A stretch of 30,535 nucleotides of DNA from an uncultured Lachnospiraceae bacterium (GCA_900539175.1 UQAW01000045.1:1-30535); one strand, 5' to 3'; shown: positions 1 through 8,475, counted from the stretch's first letter. Notes: generated by a model from the sequence alone, not told the origin. Program-made: numbers and translations.

Positions 1-202
1 TACTATGAAAGTCCCGGACAGCAGCCATGACCCGGAGCGTGCTTGCACGCGCAGGATCATGGATATTGGACGGGCAAGCCGGTATGAGTAAGGAGGGCGA
101 CAGCCCGGATTACGAATACTGGCGGCGATTGCGGGAGCACGAAGTGCGGAGCAACCGACTTTCATGGATGGTGATGTCTGCGTCAGCAGACATGTCCGTT
201 TT
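1..202 (+). repeat. Family-1 structured repeat, copy A
   Basis: A ~200-bp repeat shared with 316-516, 1681-1884 and, on the other strand, 20034-20220 and 20221-20423. Closing inverted repeat ATGAAAGTC (5-13) with GACTTTCAT (157-165). Inside are a tip hairpin GCGTGC/GCACGC (37-42/45-50), a small GGGC/GCCC hairpin, and a stem CGATTGC/GCAACCG (126-132/151-157, one mismatch) capped by GCAC/GTGC. A 3' hairpin ATGTCTGC-GTCA-GCAGACAT lies at 174-193. The left end may be cut by the window edge. No protein is supported here: the frame open across it is just the repeat. The following 110 bp up to copy B are AT-rich and show nothing I can name. Confidence 0.85.
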
Positions 203-315
203 TACCACCTGCTGATCACATCCACCCCTTATTCAGATACTTGATATCCTAATATCTATCTTAACACAAATCTCATCCAACGTCTACGCACGCAACTCCT
301 ACTTTTCTAAAAAAT

Positions 316-516
316 TACTATGAAAGTCCCGGACAGCGGCCATGAGGAGCGCATGCTGGCATGCGGCGAGTCATGGACATTGGACGGGCAAGCCGGTATG
401 AGCAAGCAGGGCGATAGCCCGAATTGCGAATACTGGCGGCAGATGCGGGAGTGCGCAGCACGGAACATCTGACTTTCATAAATGGTGATGTCTGCGCCAG
501 CAGACATGTCCGTTTA
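316..516 (+). repeat. Family-1 structured repeat, copy B
   Basis: Same element as copy A, in the same orientation, about 115 bp downstream. Closing stem ATGAAAGTC (320-328) with GACTTTCAT (471-479). Tip hairpin GCATGC/GCATGC (351-356/359-364). Stem CAGATGC/ACATCTG (440-446/465-471) capped by GTGC/GCAC, where copies A and C have GCAC/GTGC. The 3' hairpin (488-507) ends in GTCCGTTTA. It lies just beyond the 3' end of the minus-strand ssb-like gene, antisense to it. Confidence 0.9.
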
Positions 517-561
517 CGTGCCATCACAGTTCTTCTCTCCAGACCGGATGGCATAATTGTT

Positions 562-1194
562 TTATCCCTGCTCTACATATTCCAGTTTGCTGACGGAAAC
601 TTCATAAGCGACCCGCTTTTCGGACTCCGTCTCATTCAATCGTTTCATATATTCTCTGCTCTGGATTCTTCCCCAGACAAGGACATGACCTCCTACTGCG
701 AATGCAGATGCATACCGGGCATTTCTTCCCCAGCAGATGCAGGGAATATAGTCCGATTTTCCATACGGACGGTTTACCGCGATCAGAAGATCAGCAATCT
801 CTCTACCAAGCGGTGTTTTCCGGTATACAGGAGGCTTACATATGTAGCCATCCAGATAAATCTGGTTTGATTTTACAGAATCGTCTTCCTCTTCCACAAA
901 TGTGATTTCACGGGCAAAGACGGACAGCACCAGTCGGTTTTTCTTTTCCTCATGTCTGTTATAGGAGCGGAACTGACCTGTTACCAGTATATATTCTCCC
1001 TCATAGTCCTGTGTCACATCTACCAGACGTTCGGAGATCATCACCGGAATGATATCTTCCGACTCGCTTAACCGTTTTACGCATACGTCAACCAGATAGA
1101 ATCCCTCCCCGAATACCTGGTGGCTGAACGTAAACTGCGATACGATCTCGCCCATAATTTGTACCTGATTGTTTTCAATAATCTTATCTGCCAT
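562..1194 (-). CDS. Single-stranded DNA-binding protein, OB-fold (SSB-like)
   Basis: A 210-residue protein from the ATG at 1194. That start follows an AAAGGGGA ribosome site and is preferred over an upstream in-frame start at 1239, which would add 15 residues of unlikely sequence. The protein shows two segments that read as OB-fold strands: an N-terminal half ending in YEGEYILVTGQFRSYN, and a C-terminal half with IYLDGYICKPPVYRKTPLGREIADLLIAVNR, then DYIPCICWGRNAR and GGHVLVWGRIQSREY. The second half is the classic SSB pattern of a conserved TP-LGREI strand followed by a W-G/A-R-A turn and a G-I-S-R strand. Expected role: coating ssDNA in replication or repair. It is longer than standard SSB (about 150 aa) and lacks the acidic C-terminal tail that recruits partners (it ends EYVEQG), so it is probably an accessory SSB-like protein and not the main Ssb. 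Single gene, flanked by repeats on both sides. Confidence 0.75.
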   Translation of the reverse strand: MADKIIENNQVQIMGEIVSQFTFSHQVFGEGFYLVDVCVKRLSESEDIIPVMISERLVDVTQDYEGEYILVTGQFRSYNRHEEKKNRLVLSVFAREITFVEEEDDSVKSNQIYLDGYICKPPVYRKTPLGREIADLLIAVNRPYGKSDYIPCICWGRNARYASAFAVGGHVLVWGRIQSREYMKRLNETESEKRVAYEVSVSKLEYVEQG

Positions 1195-1253
1195 GAATGA
1201 TAGTTCCCCTTTCTCTTGTTGGTATCTTATATAAACCATATGTATTCACTATC

Positions 1254-1620
1254 TTTCCGTCTTAGAACTAATTTTTTTTGTATTTTCTTACTCTACCCAA
1301 ATATGACAAAATATGCTATACTACTTGCGGTATTATGACAAATTTAGACATGGAGAACGGACGGTTTATACGCCGGGGAAGGGGCCGGGTGCTGCGGGTA
1401 GGTGCACGGCTTCGTCCTTTAAGAAGTTCTAGGTGCTCTCGGAATTTCCTAAAAACGTTTCCCTTCAAGGATAAACTCGCTGTGCTCAGACAGTATCCCT
1501 GAAGGAAAACAACGGAATTTTCGGGAGTACCAAGAACTTCTAAAAGGGTTGCAGATGTGCACCTACCCGCAGCACCCGGCCCCTTCCCCGGCGTATAAAC
1601 CTGACGTCCTAAGACGGAAA
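1254..1620. repeat. 12-bp inverted repeats enclosing giant hairpin H1
   Basis: TTTCCGTCTTAG at 1254-1265 and its exact reverse complement CTAAGACGGAAA at 1609-1620 flank the 239-bp palindrome. They could be the termini of a 367-bp non-coding mobile element containing H1. No target duplication is obvious outside them, and chance is not excluded. Confidence 0.35.
1363..1601. repeat. Giant hairpin H1 (239-bp imperfect palindrome)
   Basis: The outer 45 bp (1363-1407) are an exact reverse complement of 1557-1601 and very GC-rich. Pairing continues, with scattered mismatches and small bulges, up to GGATA/TATCC around a loop of about 20 nt near 1470-1495. Notable inner blocks are AGAAGTTCT / AGAACTTCT. 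The region carries no credible gene; the frames open through it are palindrome artefacts. It lies upstream of the ssb-like gene and before repeat copy C. Possible roles (inference): a long dsRNA-like hairpin if transcribed, a terminator or insulator, or the remains of a palindromic mobile element. Confidence 0.85.
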
Positions 1621-1680
1621 TTTGATTGTATGCAGTGTTTAAATTATGCAAAGAGTGGAAAGTCTTCTAAATAGATAGAT

Positions 1681-1884
1681 TTTACTATGAAAGTCCCGTA
1701 CAGCGGCCATGAGGAGCGCATGCTGGCATGCAGCGAGTCATGGACATTGGACGGACAAGCCGATATGAGTAAGTAGGGCGCATAGCTCGGATTACGAATA
1801 CCTGCGGCGATTGTAGAAGCACGAAGTGCAGAACAATCGACTTTCATGAATGGTGGTGTCTGCGTCAGCAGACATGCCCGTTTA
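1681..1884 (+). repeat. Family-1 structured repeat, copy C
   Basis: Closing stem ATGAAAGTC (1687-1695) with GACTTTCAT (1839-1847). The internal stem CGATTGT/ACAATCG (1808-1814/1833-1839) pairs perfectly although its sequence differs at several positions from CAGATGC/GCATCTG in copy E. It is capped by GCAC-GAA-GTGC. The GGGC hairpin keeps pairing through a G-T (GGGC/GCTC). Same orientation as typA, about 260 bp upstream of it. From 1885 to 2141 the sequence is AT-rich leader and promoter DNA for typA with no other gene. Confidence 0.88.
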
Positions 1885-2141
1885 GAACTGTTTCTACTGC
1901 CATGATTAAACAATGTATTTTCCGTTCTGCTTGCTGTGCTGGATTCTGATGATGTATCAGTGTCCTTATTTTGCAACCTGTCTATAATGATTAAGGAATC
2001 AAAAACTTATTTTCGCTTTAAATACGCATTTTCATCAAACTACACAATAAGAATTTGTTATGGCTTGAAAATGGGTTTTTGATTTCTTAATCGTATGTGT
2101 TTTGTTTTAAATTTAGTATGAATAAAGAAGGATGATTGGTT

Positions 2142-3968
2142 ATGAAAACTCAGAGAAATGATGTAAGGAATGTTGCAATTATTGCTCACGTTGACCATGG
2201 TAAAACGACACTCGTGGATGAGTTGTTGAAGCAAAGTGGTGTATTCCGGGCAAATCAGGAGGTTCAGGAGCGGGTAATGGACTCTAATGATATCGAGCGG
2301 GAGCGGGGTATCACGATTTTATCCAAGAACACGGCTGTTTTTTATAAGGATACGAAGATTAATATTATCGATACGCCGGGGCATGCGGATTTTGGCGGTG
2401 AGGTTGAGCGTGTTCTGAAGATGGTGAATGGTGTTATCTTGTTGGTGGATGCTTTTGAGGGGGCGATGCCTCAGACGAAATTTGTACTTCAGAAGGCGTT
2501 GGAGCTGAATCTGCGGGTGATTGTCTGTATCAATAAGATTGACAGACCGGAAGCGCGGCCGGATGAGGTGGTTGACGAGGTTCTGGAACTTTTGATGGAT
2601 CTGGATGCTTCGGATGAGCAGTTGGATTGTCCGTTCTTATATGCTTCTGCCAAGACAGGATTTGCAGTGAAGGATCTGGCAGATGAGGCAAAGGATATGG
2701 TTCCTCTATTTGAGACGATTCTGGATTATATTCCGGCACCGGAAGGGGATCCGGAAGCAGGGACACAGGTATTGATCAGTACCATTGACTATAATGAGTA
2801 CGTTGGACGTATCGGCGTCGGTAAAGTAGATAACGGCAAGATTGCGGTGAATCAGGAAGTGATGCTGATGAATCATCATGAACCGGATAAAAAGAAAAAA
2901 GTGAAGATCAGCAAGCTGTATGAGTTTGATGGTTTGAATAAGGTGGAAGTTGCAGAAGCTAATATTGGGTCCATCGTTGCAATTTCCGGAATTGCGGATA
3001 TTCATATCGGGGATACGCTGTGTGATCTGGAAAACCCGGATCCGATTCCGTTCCAGAAGATTTCTGAGCCTACGATTGCAATGAACTTTATGGTAAATGA
3101 TTCTCCGCTGGCAGGTCAGGAAGGAAAATATATTACTTCCCGTCATCTGCGGGACCGTCTGTACCGGGAATTGAATACGGACGTCAGTCTGCGTGTGGAG
3201 GACACCGACTCCCCGGACTGCTTTAAGGTTTCCGGCCGTGGGGAACTCCATCTCTCCGTCCTGATTGAGAATATGCGCCGTGAGGGATATGAATTCGCAG
3301 TCAGCAAAGCTGAGGTACTGTACCGTACCGACGAACGGGGCAAGAAGCTGGAGCCGATGGAGATTGCTTATGTGGATGTTCCGGATGAATTCTCTGGTTC
3401 CGTGATTCAGCGTCTGAGTGAACGTAAGGGAGAGTTGCAGGGAATGAGTCCTACCAGTGATGGCAATACCCGTCTGGAATTTGAGATTCCGGCACGTGGT
3501 CTGATCGGCTTCCGCGGAGACTTCCTGACTATGACGAAAGGTCAGGGTATCCTGAATACAATTTTCGATGATTACGCACCGTATAAAGGAGATATTCAGT
3601 TCCGGAAACAGGGTTCTCTGATTGCATTTGAGTCCGGTGAATCTGTAACCTACGGCCTGTTCTCCGCTCAGGACCGTGGCACACTGTTCATCGGCGCCGG
3701 TGAGAAAGTTTACGCAGGTATGGTAATCGGACAGAATGGTAAGGCAGAGGACATCGAATTAAATGTCTGCAAGACCAAGCATCTGACCAATACCCGTTCC
3801 TCTTCCGCTGATGAAGCATTAAAGCTTACCCCCCCGAAAGTACTTTCTCTGGAACAGGCTCTGGAATTCATCGACAATGATGAACTTTTGGAGGTTACCC
3901 CTACAAATCTGCGTATCCGGAAACGTATTCTGGATTCCAAGATGAGAAAACGCTCCAACTTAAAATAA
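2142..3968 (+). CDS. typA: Ribosome-associated GTPase TypA/BipA
   Basis: A 608-residue translational GTPase, the usual length for TypA/BipA. Start: ATG at 2142 behind AAGGA; a TTG two codons upstream is less likely. The N-terminal G domain shows AHVDHGKTTL (P-loop, near residue 18), RGITI (G2), DTPGHADFGGEVER (G3), and NKIDRPEARP (G4, the Arg-Pro context typical of TypA). EF-G-like beta-barrel and domain III/V segments follow, with RGELHLSVLIENMRREGYE and the family-typical C-terminal part GRGTLFIGAGEKVYAGMVIG-like, ending in NLRIRKRIL. Role known for the family: a GTPase that binds the ribosome and supports 50S assembly and growth under stress or cold. It stands alone on the plus strand, converges with the deacetylase gene, and ends at a strong shared terminator. 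Confidence 0.97.
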   Translation: MKTQRNDVRNVAIIAHVDHGKTTLVDELLKQSGVFRANQEVQERVMDSNDIERERGITILSKNTAVFYKDTKINIIDTPGHADFGGEVERVLKMVNGVILLVDAFEGAMPQTKFVLQKALELNLRVIVCINKIDRPEARPDEVVDEVLELLMDLDASDEQLDCPFLYASAKTGFAVKDLADEAKDMVPLFETILDYIPAPEGDPEAGTQVLISTIDYNEYVGRIGVGKVDNGKIAVNQEVMLMNHHEPDKKKKVKISKLYEFDGLNKVEVAEANIGSIVAISGIADIHIGDTLCDLENPDPIPFQKISEPTIAMNFMVNDSPLAGQEGKYITSRHLRDRLYRELNTDVSLRVEDTDSPDCFKVSGRGELHLSVLIENMRREGYEFAVSKAEVLYRTDERGKKLEPMEIAYVDVPDEFSGSVIQRLSERKGELQGMSPTSDGNTRLEFEIPARGLIGFRGDFLTMTKGQGILNTIFDDYAPYKGDIQFRKQGSLIAFESGESVTYGLFSAQDRGTLFIGAGEKVYAGMVIGQNGKAEDIELNVCKTKHLTNTRSSSADEALKLTPPKVLSLEQALEFIDNDELLEVTPTNLRIRKRILDSKMRKRSNLK

Positions 3969-3973
3969 ACAAC

Positions 3974-4019
3974 AAAAGCCATGGTTGATATCAATTCCTT
4001 TGTATCAACCATGGCTTTT
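3974..4019. terminator. Bidirectional intrinsic terminator between typA and deacetylase
   Basis: A perfect 17-bp stem (3974-3990 with 4003-4019) around a 12-nt loop. It starts with AAAAGCC and ends with GGCTTTT, so it gives a U-run in both directions. It sits between two convergent stop codons (3968 and 4069). Confidence 0.93.
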
Positions 4020-4068
4020 ATAAATATCTTCCTTTCCGTATTCCGCCAAGAAAGAATCAAACCATCTT

Positions 4069-5208
4069 TTAATCCGCAATATCGCTTCTGCTTCGATCTG
4101 TCACGGTATTGTTCTCTATATTTCTATCCGTAAATCCATAATAAGTAACCCCTGCCTCAGCCTCATAACCACGGGAAGCTGCAAGCTCCTGTACCGTCAC
4201 CAGTTCAAATCCACGATTCTTCAACTCAGGGATAATCGTCTGGCAGGCCGTAACCGTCGTCTCGTGAATGTCATGCATCAGCACGATCTGTCCGCCTTCC
4301 GCATTATCCAGCACGGCGGAAATATTGGACTGTACATTCTTTGTCTTCCAGTCCAACGTATCCACATTCCAGAACCAACAGGAGCGTCCGGTATTCGCCG
4401 CCAGGGTTCTGGTATACTCACCAAATGGAAAACGGACAACCGCCGCCCCCACCCCATTATTGTATTGAGCAATCAACGCATCCGTCTGATCGAACTGCTG
4501 CTGTGCCACTTCCGCGCCTCCCGCCTTCAAATTCGGATGGTCATAGGAGTGATTTCCGATGGTGCATCCCAGACTTGCCATCCTTGGAATCGTGTCTGCG
4601 CCGTAGCGTTCTACATTGATGCCCTGCATGAAAAAGGTAGCCCTGGCACCATTTTGTTCCAGCACATCCAGTAAGGTATTCGTATACGGCCCGGGACCAT
4701 CGTCAAACGTCAAAGCGATCATCTTCGACTTGTCTTTTTCTGCATTGTAAATGCCGTCCTCTTCAAAATAATATCCTTCTCCGCCAATTGCCTTCCATCC
4801 GGTATCCATATAGCCGTCACTTCCAAAATGATAACGCTGTTCCTCAATCGTCAGCCATCCATTGGCATAACAGCTCTGGTTGTCGGCAGCATACCACCAT
4901 CCCTTACTGTCCACCTGCCAGCCCGGAACGGTGCTTGCCGCTCTTTGTCCGTCAGCCAAAGCGATCTTTGCCGCATCCCCGGAACCGTCCTCCAGATTGT
5001 TGGTCCCCGCCTGAACCTCAAGCACTGTTACACCTGTCTCTGCATCCGTGCTGACAGAAGTCTTCTTCACAAAAGGCTTTGCCGCTTTCCATCCTACGGT
5101 GACAATCAGAAGCGCAACTGCCACACAGATGCTTACTTTGGCACAATTCTGTAAAAATGCTACTCTGCGGTTACGCCTTACACGTTTTCTAAGTACCTCT
5201 TTTTTCAT
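4069..5208 (-). CDS. Cell-wall-anchored polysaccharide deacetylase (NodB domain, choline-binding-type repeats)
   Basis: 379 residues. A basic N-terminus and a hydrophobic segment at about 22-41 suggest a signal anchor, so the enzyme works outside the membrane. Residues about 96-155 hold Trp/Tyr/Gly-rich cell-wall-binding repeats (GWWYAADNQSCYANGWLT, then YHFGSDGYMDTGW, then GYYFEEDGIY). The carbohydrate esterase 4/NodB domain follows: TFDDGP with Asp169/Asp170, HSYDH with metal ligands His220 and His224, RFPFGEY near 275, and LMHDIHETT near 335. All catalytic motifs are intact. Likely reaction: removal of acetyl groups from peptidoglycan or another N-acetylated glycan; the exact substrate cannot be read from sequence. 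A promoter lies at 5308-5336 with a direct repeat just upstream. Start ATG 5208 follows GGGGA. Confidence 0.9.
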   Translation of the reverse strand: MKKEVLRKRVRRNRRVAFLQNCAKVSICVAVALLIVTVGWKAAKPFVKKTSVSTDAETGVTVLEVQAGTNNLEDGSGDAAKIALADGQRAASTVPGWQVDSKGWWYAADNQSCYANGWLTIEEQRYHFGSDGYMDTGWKAIGGEGYYFEEDGIYNAEKDKSKMIALTFDDGPGPYTNTLLDVLEQNGARATFFMQGINVERYGADTIPRMASLGCTIGNHSYDHPNLKAGGAEVAQQQFDQTDALIAQYNNGVGAAVVRFPFGEYTRTLAANTGRSCWFWNVDTLDWKTKNVQSNISAVLDNAEGGQIVLMHDIHETTVTACQTIIPELKNRGFELVTVQELAASRGYEAEAGVTYYGFTDRNIENNTVTDRSRSDIAD

Positions 5209-5307
5209 ATCAATCCCCGAATTCTATCTTTTGAAAAACCGAGCAGTTCATGCCCCTATGTTATCTCGTACATCCTCTACTCTGTTTGTCTATTCTTTGC
5301 TCCTTTT

Positions 5308-5336
5308 ATCATAACGTTTTCGGGAAGAATATTCAA
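5308..5336 (-). promoter_or_regulatory. Sigma-70-type promoter of the deacetylase gene
   Basis: Reading the minus strand: -35 TTGAAT (5331-5336), a 17-bp spacer, and -10 TATGAT (5308-5313), about 95 bp before the start codon. Confidence 0.7.
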
Positions 5337-5364
5337 TTACATAATTCTTAAATTTACATAATTC
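5337..5364 (-). promoter_or_regulatory. 11-bp direct repeat upstream of deacetylase -35 (candidate activator site)
   Basis: GAATTATGTAA occurs twice on the minus strand, at 5354-5364 and 5337-5347, with a 17-bp period, and the second copy abuts the -35 box. Two head-to-tail half-sites at this position are typical of OmpR-type response regulators; the regulator is not identified. Confidence 0.45.
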
Positions 5365-5401
5365 GACATTAACCTTTTGTTTGATTATTCTCTTGCTTCG
5401 C

Positions 5402-7666
5402 CTACTCTACATTTTTCAAAGCTTCATCCATCGGAATCCGCTTAATTTTACGAAATTGCAGGAATGCTACCGCCAGATAAACCAGCAGCCCTACAGCAAA
5501 CATTTCTCCATAGATTTCCGGCTTGATATAATAGGACAACCAACCATTGAACTCCTTCATGATTTCCCGGTAAATTGCTTTCAATACCAGATTGGAAATC
5601 ACCAGGCTCAGTGCAATTGACAAAATCACCACCCCAGTGGTCGCCAAAAGATAGAGCCGGGCAATCTCACCATTCTCATACCCCAGGATCTTCACCATGG
5701 AAATTGATGTTGTATTTTTCTCCAGAATCAGTTTCGTCAGCAGATAAATTAAAAGTGCTGACAGTACCACTGCAAATACATTCACCATATAGAACATATT
5801 CCCCATGGATACATCCAACTGCCGGGAAAGTTTGGTCAGATCCTCCTCCATAATGCAGGAAGCGATATATGCTTCATCAATTTCTGTAAGTTCTTCATCC
5901 GAAAAATAACCGTTGAAATACCCCTCTTCTTTATCGAAAACATTCCAAAACTGTTCCTTTGCCATAAAGATGGCCAGTGCCGCCGGATATTTCCGGATTC
6001 CTTTGATTTCAAACTCATACGTTTTCTTACCGTAGGCTTCTTTCAACAGCACCATATCTCCCTGTTCCAGACGATACTTCTCCGCATATCCATCTGAAAT
6101 ATAAATGCCTTCCATTGGCAGCGCTTCGTCTATATAACGACTTTCCGCGGCTATCCCATAGACTGTGACTTCTTCAGCATCATACGCTTCATCCACCGTT
6201 TTCAGGTTTGTGACACAGTATTGCTCCGCCTGTTCTTCTTCCACCTCTACCGGAGCTTTCAGCACATACTGATATTCTGCCAACATATGCTCCAACACCT
6301 CATCCTGATAATGAGACAGAAGCGGGGACATCATCATGCCGAACAACAGCAGAATATTGGCAAATACAATCCCCACAAATAAGGTCATATAACTTGGCAG
6401 GTTCTGCAGAATAATCCTCAGACGGAACCGATGGAAAAACGAAAATCCAGGAAGTTTTACTGCCTTTTTCCGTCTGTTCCGGCTCAGATCATGGCGCAGA
6501 AAACGCAGCGGGGTCAAGGACAGCCTGTGTATCAGTGAAAGAATATTGGTAAACAGCATCAGAAGCATCGGAATGACTGTAGTCAGAACAAATGCCTCTC
6601 CATTCCATATCGTTTCATAGGTGGGCAGACTGTAGCTGCCATAGTACATAGCCGCAACCATATCCTTAAACACCGTATATCCAAGAATATTTCCGATCAG
6701 CGCCGCCAACAGGGTCACCAGCATCGGTGTGGTGAGATAGTGTCTCAGCATTTCCCCTTTTGTATAGCCCGATGCGCGCAGCGTTCCGATCACAGATGCT
6801 TCCTTCACAATCGTGTGATTGATGGTCACAGAAAATACAAATGCCAGAATCACAATCAGAATATAGAGAAGAACAATCATCATAGACTTATCGCCGCCCA
6901 TATCATCTCCGGTAAACTGAATTGCCTGATTGCTGTAACGGGGAACATAACTTTGAATCACAGCCTGTTCTCCCAGAACCTCCAACAAGCGATCAGACTG
7001 TTTCTTCTCCTCTATTTCATCTTTCGGCATCTGATCATATCTCCAGGCATAGCTGTAGTGCAGTGCAGCAGCTCCAAAACTTTCAAATCCTTCTTCCGTC
7101 ATCACTGCCACACCGAATTTGACAGCATCGAACATCATATCCCCATTATCCGAAAACAGAGCGCTATAATCAGACAATGCCACAAGACCTGTCACTTTCA
7201 GTTCTTTTGTACCCACATTCACAACATCCTGCACTTCAATCTCATTGTTGTCTGCATACATTCTGTCTATGGCAATCTCATCTGTGTTCCGGGGCATACT
7301 GCCTTCCATCAGACACACCAGATTTACTTCCGTGCGGTCTGCAAAAATTCTCAGCGTACTGTCATTCCTGCCGTCCAGATCATGATCCGTATCCTCTTCC
7401 ACATAAAAATCAGGAACAATCATCACCTCTTCCTGTTCCAGCCCGGAAATCAACGTCTCCTCTGCCCTTTCTTCCAGAACAAAATGCCCATCCTCAATCT
7501 TATATTTTTCAAAGCTTTCTTCATATGCCTGAATCATACTGCCGCCTGCTACCAGAAACCCGGAGACAAAGCCGATCGTTGCCGTCATAAATAAAAAAAT
7601 AACCAGATATTTTCCCATTTCTCCGATAAATTCCCGGGGCAGCCTTTTCATTAATGGATTCCTCAT
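5402..7666 (-). CDS. ABC transporter permease, FtsX/MacB-like
   Basis: About 754 residues from the ATG at 7666, preceded by AGGTGGTGG eight bases upstream; an alternative ATG at 7687 overlaps the ATPase stop and would add seven residues. The protein has an N-terminal membrane helix (about 25-50 from the first possible Met), a ~220-residue extracytoplasmic region, and a first FtsX block of three helices with the coupling phrase VIGTLRASGYTKGEMLRHYL. A middle helix and a second extracytoplasmic region follow, then a second FtsX block with SISMVKILGYENGEIARLYL. Such proteins pair with a LolD/MacB-type ATPase and usually export or extract lipids, peptides or antimicrobials. The ATPase gene is immediately upstream and translationally coupled. 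The substrate is unknown; the operators in front of the operon suggest inducible expression. Confidence 0.88.
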   Translation of the reverse strand: MRNPLMKRLPREFIGEMGKYLVIFLFMTATIGFVSGFLVAGGSMIQAYEESFEKYKIEDGHFVLEERAEETLISGLEQEEVMIVPDFYVEEDTDHDLDGRNDSTLRIFADRTEVNLVCLMEGSMPRNTDEIAIDRMYADNNEIEVQDVVNVGTKELKVTGLVALSDYSALFSDNGDMMFDAVKFGVAVMTEEGFESFGAAALHYSYAWRYDQMPKDEIEEKKQSDRLLEVLGEQAVIQSYVPRYSNQAIQFTGDDMGGDKSMMIVLLYILIVILAFVFSVTINHTIVKEASVIGTLRASGYTKGEMLRHYLTTPMLVTLLAALIGNILGYTVFKDMVAAMYYGSYSLPTYETIWNGEAFVLTTVIPMLLMLFTNILSLIHRLSLTPLRFLRHDLSRNRRKKAVKLPGFSFFHRFRLRIILQNLPSYMTLFVGIVFANILLLFGMMMSPLLSHYQDEVLEHMLAEYQYVLKAPVEVEEEQAEQYCVTNLKTVDEAYDAEEVTVYGIAAESRYIDEALPMEGIYISDGYAEKYRLEQGDMVLLKEAYGKKTYEFEIKGIRKYPAALAIFMAKEQFWNVFDKEEGYFNGYFSDEELTEIDEAYIASCIMEEDLTKLSRQLDVSMGNMFYMVNVFAVVLSALLIYLLTKLILEKNTTSISMVKILGYENGEIARLYLLATTGVVILSIALSLVISNLVLKAIYREIMKEFNGWLSYYIKPEIYGEMFAVGLLVYLAVAFLQFRKIKRIPMDEALKNVE

Positions 7667-7680
7667 CAATACCACCACCT

Positions 7681-8379
7681 TTACCATTCCAGTTCCGAAG
7701 CCGGGATTTTTGACACTGTCCGGTAATCCTTTCGGATCTTCCCATCCCTCAGGCTGATTACACGGTCTGCCATATGCTTAATGGCATCATTATGCGTAAC
7801 CATGATTACCGTATTGCCATATTTCTGGTTTACCTCTTCAATTAACTTCAAAATCTCCTTGGATGTGCTGTAATCCAATGCTCCGGTCGGCTCATCACAG
7901 AGAAGAATATCCGGATTCTTTACAATTGCACGTCCGATGGCCGTCCTCTGCTGCTGTCCGCCGGATAGTTGACTGGGCAGCTTATGACGATGTTCATACA
8001 GACCCAATGTCTTTAATAATTCATCTATTTCCAATGGGCTGTCACTTAAATAAGACCCTACCTCAATATTCTCTTTTACATTCAGATTTGGAATCAGATT
8101 ATACATCTGGAACACGTAACCCAAATGTTTCCGTCGGTATCTGGTCAGGACTTTTTCTTTCATTTCCGCCGTTTTTTCTCCGTCTATGGAAATATACCCG
8201 CTGTCTGCTGAATCAATCCCACCTATGATGTTCAGCAGTGTGGATTTTCCTGAACCGGAAGGTCCCAGCAAAACGCAGATTTCCCCGCGTTCCACCTGAA
8301 AACTAATTCCTTTCAAAACCTCTGTACGGTTCCCATCATTTCCAAAACTTTTCTTCAAATCTTTGATTTCCAGAAACAT
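7681..8379 (-). CDS. ABC transporter ATP-binding protein, LolD/MacB type
   Basis: 232 residues. Walker A GPSGSGKST near residue 40, Q-loop in VFQMYNLIPNLNVKENI, signature LSGGQQQR near 140, Walker B ILLCDEPTGALD, and H-loop VTHN. The phrase DEPTGALD and the QQQRTAIGRAI context are typical of the MacB/LolD/BceA subfamily, partners of FtsX-type permeases. Cytoplasmic motor for the permease encoded next; the gene ends inside or just before the permease start, so the two are translationally coupled. A strong ribosome site (AAAGGTGGGAG) precedes the ATG. The transcript starts from the promoter at 8523-8551, about 140 bp upstream. Confidence 0.95.
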   Translation of the reverse strand: MFLEIKDLKKSFGNDGNRTEVLKGISFQVERGEICVLLGPSGSGKSTLLNIIGGIDSADSGYISIDGEKTAEMKEKVLTRYRRKHLGYVFQMYNLIPNLNVKENIEVGSYLSDSPLEIDELLKTLGLYEHRHKLPSQLSGGQQQRTAIGRAIVKNPDILLCDEPTGALDYSTSKEILKLIEEVNQKYGNTVIMVTHNDAIKHMADRVISLRDGKIRKDYRTVSKIPASELEW

Positions 8380-8459
8380 ACTCTCCCACCTTTCCTCTAT
8401 TTCCCTGTTTCATCGATTATTTAAACATCTTTTCCCTGAAAAAAATCTTCTTTTCTTCA

Positions 8460-8475
8460 ATTAGTTCAAACTAAC
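8460..8475 (-). promoter_or_regulatory. Candidate operator 2 of the ABC exporter operon
   Basis: On the minus strand, GTTAGTTTGAACTAAT: an imperfect dyad with the same half-sites (GTTAG...ACTAA) as the operator over the -10 box. It lies in the 5' leader, about 50 bp downstream of that box. Confidence 0.55.

Noticed and set aside
1..516. CRISPR array from the spaced repeats
   Set aside because: Units are ~200 bp, internally folded, not short direct repeats with uniform spacers, and no cas gene is present.
424..870. 148-codon open frame across repeat B and the ssb-like gene
   Set aside because: Starts in the repeat and runs antisense to a protein with OB-fold motifs; composition is shadow-like.
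6740..7594. 284-codon open frame antisense to the ABC permease
   Set aside because: His/Cys-rich shadow of the real gene, no ribosome site, no recognisable domain.
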